Below are positions 56,719-64,000 of a stretch of 64,000 nt of DNA, piece by piece (position 1 is the first letter of the stretch; every line of letters starts with the position of its first letter). The position numbers were made by a program, and so were the translations under genes. The notes under the pieces were generated by a model. That model saw only the letters and a program-made list of their open reading frames with translations. It did no database searches and was not told the origin of the DNA. Source of the stretch: Rhypophila decipiens (Eukaryota > Ascomycota > Sordariomycetes > Sordariales > Naviculisporaceae); the NCBI GenBank assembly GCA_033297075.1, contig MU858050.1, positions 124,001-188,000 of the forward strand. The letters run 5' to 3'.

Positions 56719-58771
56719 AATGATCACGGGGGTTGGCTATGAGCAGTTTTCCAGAACTCGGACGTGGGGGTTTCATTTTGAACCATGTCCTACCGTTTTG
56801 TTCCTTAAAGTTAGAAAGAAGGTCGAAGCTGCAAATTACCAGACTATCATGTCAGTTGCCAACCGCCTTTGCTGATTTTGGAGGTCATAGAACTTTCGCC
56901 CTTTCTAGTCACCAGCTGTAACAATGGGGCCTGATAACAAGCCCCGATACTCCCATACACAGGCACCGGTCTTCTTATATATACGCATTACTCTTGTGGA
57001 ATGGATGTTCTAACTGGCTGGAATAAAGGCGTTGACTTGCTAGAAGTCAAAACTGTCAAATTGGACTCGTGTCGGTATATGAAAGCAGTGGTGTCTGTTT
57101 CCTAAGCCCCTAAACAAACAGCCAGGAAACACCGATAGCTGCCCACGGAAGTTCCTGATCGCTGATGGTAGAATAGACCGCATTCTGGAAGAGCATATCG
57201 ATCGATAAATACCAGTACGGTGTTAAGGCGATGCAGTGGCCGAGAAGCTCCGAGTGAGGGTGCGGCAGCTTCTGACAAAGGTGGAGCTTGGGAATTCGAT
57301 GATGATTGTGTGGTTGAACCAGCAGCGCAAGCATTTTGACGTTTGACAGGTACAGGGGTGAACCAATCACGTGTAATACGCTAAAGCAGCCCCTTCCTGC
57401 ACATCAGGCCTTGGCGCAGAGCGCCCGACAGGGATTACTACGGCGACTGCCGGTCCGGCGGTCCCAGACTTCATCACCAATCGACTTCAACCCTTCCGAG
57501 TTAAATGTTTGCAGTATGGAAGGAAAGCAACTCATCCTCTTGGTTTCTCCCATACTCCCCAGGGGCGGTGTGACGTATAAACTTTGTCACGACCCTCGGA
57601 CCTTTACTTCCTGTCGATAATTTGCGAGTGCAAGTAGTCGGCCACCAGCGGTGTTGTTGACAGAGTACTCAAGTGCGGCTGTCCCTCCTGGCCTTGCTAA
57701 GTTTATGGACTGCCGACAAATTCTGGATTCACAAGAGCTTATTTGTGCTCGTCAAAACGGCGGAGCAGTGGGTAATATCACTGCATTTGTATTGCTGTGC
57801 AGAGTACCAGCGCGCACATCCCCTTTTATCTCTAATACCGTGCTACGGCAGCACGACGCACATTCGGGTTTCTCGAGCGATCCTGCCTCCAAAGATCGGT
57901 GGGTGCGTCAAGTCGAAATCTGCTTTTGAAGATGCTCTTTCACGGGAGGTTCGGGGATGACCAAGCGGCCTCCCGACCCTCCGCACCTGTCGGAAATCTG
58001 CGAACAGGCCATGTGTAACTGTTTGGGCAGAGACGTGAAAAGCTATGCTCTAACCGTTGAGCAAGTACCGGTAGACCGCTCAAATCTGGTTCAGACCTTG
58101 TCTCACTTTCCCCTTTCATCAACCATCAACAGACGTAAGATCTTTTGGTGAATACTGAAGATGCTGTCCGACACATGCACTTCTGCCGTACCGGGTGGAC
58201 GGGGTCTGTCCAGTCTGGCTCTGCTGTTTGCCGTTTCAAAACCCACCTTCGTTCCTTACCTTCAGTCTGATCTAGTTGTTTGAAAGTGATTAAGCTCGTC
58301 ATCAGGTTCTTTCCTCCCGGTCTTCTAACTTACCCCACGAAGCCACTCAAGCCAGCTGACCGCCCAGGAGAGTTATTTTCGGGGCCGAGAACCGAGCTCA
58401 AACTGCCGTTCAAGCACTCCCTGCCCCAGGATTTACCTGTTTAGACTGTTTGTTTTCATCCAAAGCTGCTTCCCCCACTCAACAGGAAGGAAGGAAACAG
58501 GAAGGCGAGCGTCATCTGGTCAGTGAGTCCATCCACCCGCAACCTGAGGCATTGTCACTTTCTGACCGAGGGAAAAAAAGGCAAACTTTGTGGCTGACGC
58601 AGCCGCTGTTCTTTTGCAGTCTGCTTCTCTTAGCATCATTACGCCGAGCAACACTTCTTTGAACATCGACGAATATCTCCCAGGAAGCCGATGTGCCAAG
58701 GTGATCTGTAAAACACATCTCATTGCACAGAGCAATCCAGCCTCCGGCATTGCGGCAAACCCGCCTTCAAA
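56719..58771. other. 2.1-kb intergenic region
   Basis: No supported gene. The right part (58150-58771) is pyrimidine-rich and serves as the likely promoter and leader of the membrane-protein gene. A tRNA D-arm-like fragment at 58047-58062 is not part of a complete tRNA. Confidence 0.5.
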
Positions 58772-59759
58772 ATGTCATCACCGGGTCAAATTGCGGATCC
58801 CAGAGCGCGCCCACAGTCGGGCATGCCAGGTAGCTACACTCCTTACCAGCCAGATTCCTCGTCTCGACACACGCCGATGAAGGAATATGGACAAGAGTAC
58901 CAGTTCGCCGAATCCTGGGCAAATCCCCTTCCAGAGTTGGTTGTTGGCTCCGGAGCACCTCCAGCAGCCGCGGCAGCCGCGGCAGCAGTACCACAGGCGG
59001 ACGGAATTCAGGAGCACACTGGATTCGACGGATTCGGTCTTGGAAGCAACATAAAGGAATCTGTCTGGGTGCCTCCGCCTGAGCAGCCCTGGTACAAGAG
59101 AGTTCATAATAAATGGTGGATCATTGGCGGAATCACGCTCGTTGGTACCATTGGCGTCATTATGGCCATCCTTGCTGGCACGAATACCTTTGGAAACCGT
59201 TCGTCGTCAGTTTCCCCGCCAGCTTCATCAATGACCCCCTCCGCCATGCTGACAGCATCAAGACTCCCTGAGACGTCTTCGTCGACGACAACGTCAACGA
59301 CCTCGGTCTCGAACCCAACTGCGACCTCGACTACCTCATCTAGTCAGCCTACTTCGACGGCAGGTCTCCCAATCCCATGACTACCGCAGATCTCTAGCTA
59401 ATCTCTTGGTACAGGCCAACCCCAACCCCAACCCCAACCTGATCAAGGACTGCTCCAACAAGGACAGTTATCACACCGATATCCAGTGGATTATTGGTGT
59501 TGGAGGCAGCACCAAGTTCGTAAACACCAACTCCGCCGAGGCCTGCTGCAAGGAATGCTTTGGCGGTGGCCCTGGGTGCGCTGGTTGGATCTACGACGGG
59601 ACGAACCTATACACGCCATGCACGAAACTCATGTGGGACGGCAAGGCCAGCGGAGGGGACGACAAATGCCCTGCGGGATACACCAAACCCACCTTTACAA
59701 AGGGCGGAAACGGAATTGCTGGAGTCGGACCTTGCGCTGACGGCGCGGGAGGCGACTAG
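58772..59759 (+). CDS. Single-pass membrane protein with Cys-rich C-terminal domain
   Basis: Two exons. The first runs from ATG 58772 to somewhere before the TGA at 59378-59380; the second certainly covers 59415-59759. A Pro-rich N-terminus with a poly-Ala run (PPAAAAAAAAVP) and PPPEQPWYKRVHNK precedes one membrane helix, WWIIGGITLVGTIGVIMAIL (about residues 113-135). A Ser/Thr-rich, probably O-glycosylated stalk and a compact Cys-rich domain follow: DCSNKDSYHTDIQW, ACCKECFGGGPGCAGWIYDG, TPCTKLMWDG, CPAGY and GPCADGAGGD. With a cytosolic N-terminus this is a type II topology and recalls fungal wall-stress sensors or PAN/apple-like domains, but I cannot name the family. Exon 2 is phase 0 after acceptor GGTACAG (59414). 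The only phase-0 donor noted is a poor GTCTCG at 59306; the donor is unresolved. Confidence 0.7.
59418..59435 (+). repeat. (AACCCC)3 coding repeat at the exon 2 start
   Basis: Three perfect hexamers encode Asn-Pro repeats directly after the splice acceptor. Length variation would alter the stalk only. Confidence 0.85.
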
Positions 59760-61105
59760 ACGTCATGATCGTGTATCACTCTGGAGGGTGCGAAAGAACA
59801 CGGCCGACAACAGTTCTTGGCTGTGTTACCACTACAATCTACAATTTCGGCTCGCATCCAAAGCTCGCAGCTGTCTGTTCCTTGCCTACCGCCTTTTAGC
59901 TACTGGAGGCAGCGTCATGCGAACTAAGATCTGAACTCGTCAAAATTTTCTGCCACCATTAGCTGCAGTACAAGATGTCGAGACAGAATCTCTGATTGCA
60001 GATTGTGCCAGAAACCGGCGATGAATGATAATGTACTCTTTTCTCAGCACGATCTCGACGGGACAGGGAAAGCTAGACACGTATCTCGCTACAGCCAACG
60101 AATTATTACTCGAACAAGTCGGGTCGGGCCAACACTTTACCAGCGAAACGGAAAAAGAAGAAAACCAAAAGAAAAAAAAACCAGTCAAACGCAGCCCACC
60201 ATTCGTTTTGCTCTTGTTTTGATACCCCTTCCTTGGTCACAGCTCTCGAGAGCTGGTCCTGGAGAAAGAAACCCTTTTCACATTAACGCCGGACTTATTC
60301 AATCATGGGTATACGTTGAACCGGCGTCTTGGGTGGACAATTCTGGAGTCCTTTGGTCAACTCGAATTGGCGCACGGTTCTGCTCATGGGCATGCCTGTT
60401 CGCAGAGCTGGCGCCTGGTATTGTTGTGCGAAGCGCTTCTTTGGCAACAATAGAAAGGGTTTTATGCGACAAATGATGTCTAGGTCTCAGGTTCAGCTTT
60501 TCTTACTTGTGTTGCCTGATCTTGAAGCAAATCCGAATACTTGAGATCCGCCAGATAGATCGGACGGAGCTTTTACTAAATACCAGTGAGAGCTCTTGAC
60601 AATTGACGCTGGTGAATTTTGACCATCAACCTCGATCCACTTATGCGCTGTGACCGTGAAATGACGTCGAGCAAGTGTAACATGACATGTATCTGTAGGT
60701 TAACAATTCCAAATCCTTTTTGGCAAGAAATTTGTGATGTGTGTCTAAAAGGGATTCGATGAATTTGATTTTGTAGAGCATACAAGTACAACGTGTTTCC
60801 CGGAAAGCCTGTCTGTCAGCACCATTACCAAAGCCTGCTTTACCCGGATCACACCAAACAATAAACTGGAATAATATGAGGATAGGAAAAAAAAGGTTTG
60901 ATGACATGTCTAGTCCACCTTCCCCGACCCCCGGAGACCTGTCCCTGTCCAAGACTTGTTTATCCATCCACGTCAATTGACCACCACCGCTGACAGACCG
61001 ACTACCTAAGATAGATAACAGCCATCGACCCATTCAAGTCTCAGAGCTCTTTGCACAATGCGCGCCTTCTCAGACTTTCCTGGAACCGTCCTTCCATAGG
61101 ACCAA
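59760..61105. other. Convergent intergenic region
   Basis: Between the membrane-protein gene and PDB1 (convergent). Contains an A-rich run at about 60160-60182 and no protein-like ORF. Both 3' UTRs lie here. Confidence 0.5.
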
Positions 61106-62338
61106 TTAGAGGCGGAGGAGCTTGATGATCTGGCTCTCGATAACGTCAATCTGGGGGAAGCTCATGTCCTCGAGCTTCTGGGCGTAAGGGGTAGGGACAT
61201 CGGCACCGGTGACACGCTGGGCGGGGGCATCAAGGTAGTCGAAAGCGTACTCCATGGTGAGGGCCAGGATCTCAGCGCTGACACCGAAAGCGGGGAAGCC
61301 GGACTCGACGGCAAGGAGGCGGTGCGTCTTCTTGACCGACTTGACGATGGACTCGATATCGAGGGGCTTGATGGAGCGGAGGTTAATGACCTCGCACTCG
61401 ACGCCGTACTTCTTCTTGATGTTCTCGGCGGCGACGAGGGTCTGGCCGACGCAGCGAGAGAGGGTGACGATAGTCAGGTCCTTGCCGGCACGCTCGATCT
61501 TGGCCTTACCAAAGGGGATGACGAAGTCGTCCTTCTGAGCAGCCTCGGACATGGGGAAGGTCTGGCCGTACATGAGCTCGTTCTCGAGAAATACGACGGG
61601 GTTGGGGTCGCGGATGGCGGCCTTCAGCAGACCCTTGGCATCCTCGGCCGACCAGGGGGAGACGACCTTGAGACCCGGGACGCTGCCGTACCAGGCGCTG
61701 TAATCCTGAGAGTGCTGGGCACCGACACCGGAAGCGAAACCGTTGGGGCCGCGGAAGGTAATGTTGCAGGGCTGGATGCCGCCGGACATGTAGAGGGTCT
61801 TGGCGGCGGAGTTGACAATCTGGTCGATGGCTTGCATGGCGAAGTTGAAGGTCATGAACTCGCACTATGGGGATGAAAGAGGTCAGCGTATCATCCAGCA
61901 TTGTGTGGTAACGGCCCCGAATGGATTGTATCACGTCCGGCTGGCTGAGGGTTTACTTACCACTGGGTGAAGGCCGCTGAGGGCAGCACCAATGGCGAGA
62001 CCGGCAAAACCACTCTCCGTGATTGGCGTATCGATGACCCTCTGTTCACCGAAGCGATCTAGTAGACCCTTTGTGACCTTGTACGCTCCATTGTATTGAG
62101 CAACTTCTTCACCGAGGATGAAAACTTTGGGGTTGGCCTCGAGCTCCTCGGCGAGCGCCTCGTTGAGGGCCTCCCGAACTGTGTAATCCTTGACTCCGGA
62201 CGGCGCGCTGGCATACCCTCTTTTTTGTAAGCTGCCAACGGCAGCAGAGCGGAAGGGGGAGGTCGTCGCGGGTCGGGCAATCTGAGCTCGTGCTGATGCA
62301 GCCGCAAGACGGACTGTTGGTCGGAGGTAGCGCGACAT
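61106..62338 (-). CDS. PDB1: Pyruvate dehydrogenase E1 component subunit beta, mitochondrial
   Basis: Beta subunit of the thiamine-diphosphate-dependent E1 that decarboxylates pyruvate in the mitochondrial pyruvate dehydrogenase complex. Exons 62338-61961 and 61864-61106 (donor GTAAGT, acceptor CATAG) join as [19 protein letters not shown] and give 378 residues, the usual length. The presequence (about 1-40) is Arg/Ala-rich without acidic residues and ends near [11 protein letters not shown]-pocket Glu108 lies in [15 protein letters not shown]. Other landmarks are [40 protein letters not shown] and the C-terminal transketolase domain ([33 protein letters not shown]). It is neighboured by ERG6 in the same orientation, with 1.2 kb between. 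Confidence 0.97.
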
Positions 62339-63571
62339 TGTTGCTGGCTGGTATGTGTCCGTCTAAAAAGATAAATAGAAAAGGAGAAGAGGCCGGGGAG
62401 GAGGATTGATCGCTGTACTTCGCACCCGACTTCCGCAGTCTGTAAGCAATCAGGAGGAGATTGGAAGGAGAGCAAAGAAGGATGCCAATTGACTTGCCGG
62501 TCGGCAGGGTGGAGCGATGGCGATCAAGGAGGTCGGGATGAAGGAGGATGGGATGCGTGGTCGTGATGCAGAGCTGTCCTGGTCCAGGAGGGATTTTTTT
62601 CTCCAACGAGACGGAAGCTTGGGTCCAACTTTTTTCGGACTTGGGACGGTTGAACCCCAACGACTGCTGCTGGCTAGCTGTTTTGGGGCCTAGCAAGTGG
62701 AAGCGTCCCGATGGGCCCGTCCCTGTCAGGCCCTGTACGGATCCACTACGCGCAGGGCGACCCGATCGCTGACAGCTTTCAAACAGAACTGTAAATTCCC
62801 AACAAGGCTACACTCCGACTGCCGGCGATCTGCAACTTTGGGATGATTCAGCTGGTCCTATTCATGCAGCGCCGATATCACCAAGATTCACCCCCTCGAT
62901 ATCTCTGAGACTTTTCTTCTACTTTTCGTCGTGTTTTATCTATTTACTTGCTCTGACTGAAGCTGGACCCTGTATTGTATCACCAAGACAAGCTCTACGG
63001 AATAGAGTTTGATTTTCCCGGCAGCGTGGAGTAGATGTGGACACAAGCTACCTAGGTTTTGCCTGTCCCCATTCCTCTTGAGAGCAAGCCCAACAAAGTC
63101 ATCCCTACCTGTCCTTGACCTTGAGTCTGGATCGGCCGGAAAACCACCGAGCTACACCACTCGCTACCAAGTACAACACCTCTGGGGAAAAAATATCTCC
63201 ATGTGTATAAAAGGACAATAACGCGATGAGAACACTGGTCAAATTGATAAGCACCACTCAAGCTTGGTCAGCATGTAAAACACCAATCAGATCTGATCTA
63301 TGCATGAAGATTATACGACTAACTGCGCCGAGCCAAGCTGTAGGAAGCTCAAACAGCGAAGCTAGTTGGCGCCGCAACTATTAAATACAGTATCTAGTCC
63401 CCCGAAAAGTCATCGAGGTCGTTTTGTTCTTCCATTGTTCCTCGTAGTTAGTTTCCCCATTCCCATTGCCGCGCTGGTTTACCTTCCATCCAAAATGCTC
63501 CCAAATATTATGATATATATGTACAGAGAAAACGCCAAATATTCGAAAAATAACGAACGAACCAAACCGCT
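62339..63571. other. Spacer between PDB1 and ERG6
   Basis: Promoter and leader of the minus-strand PDB1 (62339 to about 62900) and the 3' UTR of ERG6 next to 63571. No other gene recognised. Confidence 0.5.
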
Positions 63572-64000
63572 TTAGTTAGCAGGCTTGCGTCCAACCATGA
63601 GGTACATGGGGGTGAAAAGGTTCTTCTTCGCGCCAGCAACGAGACCGTCAGCACCGCGAGCAAGCGCGTCACCGGTCTTCTTGGTTCCGGGGGGAGCAAT
63701 GCCAATCCATTCGAGGACACCGGTAAAATTGTGCACGATGGCACGGGCGGTGTGGGTCATTTGGAAGACGCGGAAGAAGTCAAAGTACGACTGGATGTAC
63801 TTGATCTCACCAGCAATGGGCCAGTACCAGGGGATAGAGTCGCCACGGTTGGCAAGATCCTCGTGATGGAGGAGCTCGAAGCCGACGTTCTTCATGGCGT
63901 TGACACCCTCGCTGATGGGTACCATGTTGGAAATACCGTTGCCAACCTCGATCGCGAGACGGATATCACGGTGCTCAAGGTTGTCCTTGTCATAATCGTC
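63572..64000 (-). CDS. ERG6: Sterol 24-C-methyltransferase, C-terminal part (partial)
   Basis: The last 142 residues of the SAM-dependent enzyme that methylates zymosterol at C-24 in ergosterol synthesis (ER and lipid droplet). The frame is open to the right edge, where the 5' part is cut off; it begins DDYDKDNLEHRDIRLAIEVG. Next come GNGISNMVPISEGVNAMKNV, the conserved GFELLHHEDLANRGDSIPWY with WPIAGEI, and the C-terminal domain ending LFTPMYLMVGRKPAN. This matches the sterol methyltransferase C-terminal domain; the SAM motif lies outside the window. No frameshift or stop is seen. Confidence 0.95.
   Translation of the reverse strand, partial: DDYDKDNLEHRDIRLAIEVGNGISNMVPISEGVNAMKNVGFELLHHEDLANRGDSIPWYWPIAGEIKYIQSYFDFFRVFQMTHTARAIVHNFTGVLEWIGIAPPGTKKTGDALARGADGLVAGAKKNLFTPMYLMVGRKPAN

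Noticed and set aside
58040..58100. tRNA-like fragment (minus-strand D-arm GCTCAACGGTTAGAGC)
   Set aside because: No matching acceptor stem or T arm with TTC loop could be found; at most a tRNA-derived remnant.
61322..61876. 184-codon plus-strand frame
   Set aside because: Antisense of the highly codon-biased PDB1 exon 2.

Overview
This window looks like nuclear chromosomal DNA of a filamentous ascomycete (Pezizomycotina; Sordariomycetes-like, species not determinable). The genes have short GT-AG introns with CTAAC/CTGAC branch points, pyrimidine-rich leaders, kilobase-scale intergenic spaces and typical fungal housekeeping proteins. There is no operon structure, prophage, CRISPR array or complete transposon. 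Exon structures below were worked out by hand from splice consensus and reading phase; most multi-exon models close exactly in frame.

Layout. 1-2.1 kb: two convergent Nudix hydrolases (an ADP-sugar type cut by the left edge, and a YSA1-type ADP-ribose pyrophosphatase). 2.8-5.7 kb: an orphan minus-strand ORF and an MFS transporter. 8.8-11.9 kb: a 999-residue disordered Pro/Gly/Gln-rich protein with a short first exon. 13-16.7 kb: a gamma-glutamylcyclotransferase-like protein and an SLC35F/DUF914 transporter. 16.7-23.1 kb: a gene-poor stretch. 23.2-25 kb: a five-exon disordered protein. 26.9-28 kb: a Cys-rich zinc-ribbon-like protein with an apparently severed downstream exon. 31.5-32.5 kb: a peroxiredoxin-like protein. 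33.3-35.4 kb: a probably decayed or mis-spliced minus-strand gene. 38.4-42.4 kb: a Cid1/TRF-type terminal nucleotidyltransferase. 45.3-49.2 kb: a 1.28-kresidue BTB-like/F-box-like protein. 49.7-51.3 kb: a CysA-type serine O-acetyltransferase, divergent from a conserved fungal protein (51.9-53.1 kb). 53.4-54.3 kb: an AlaX-type tRNA editing protein. 54.9 kb: an intron-containing tRNA-Thr(UGU). 55.8-56.7 kb: a SAM methyltransferase. 58.8-59.8 kb: a single-pass membrane protein with a Cys-rich end. 61.1-62.3 kb: pyruvate dehydrogenase E1 beta. 63.6 kb to the right edge: the C-terminus of sterol 24-C-methyltransferase (ERG6).

The genes serve primary metabolism (acetyl-CoA supply, sulfur amino acids, ergosterol, nucleotide-sugar clean-up), translation fidelity (AlaX, tRNA) and RNA 3'-end modification. 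They do not form an obvious shared pathway or secondary-metabolite cluster. I found no clearly new multi-gene system. The best leads are gene-structure anomalies: a TAG placed exactly at an exon/intron junction (27.57 kb), a start codon alone in a 3-nt coding exon (54.30 kb), a same-frame ORF pair split by one TGA (34.81 kb), a 306-codon orphan ORF (2.84-3.76 kb), and an open alternative start inside a long intron (24.15 kb).
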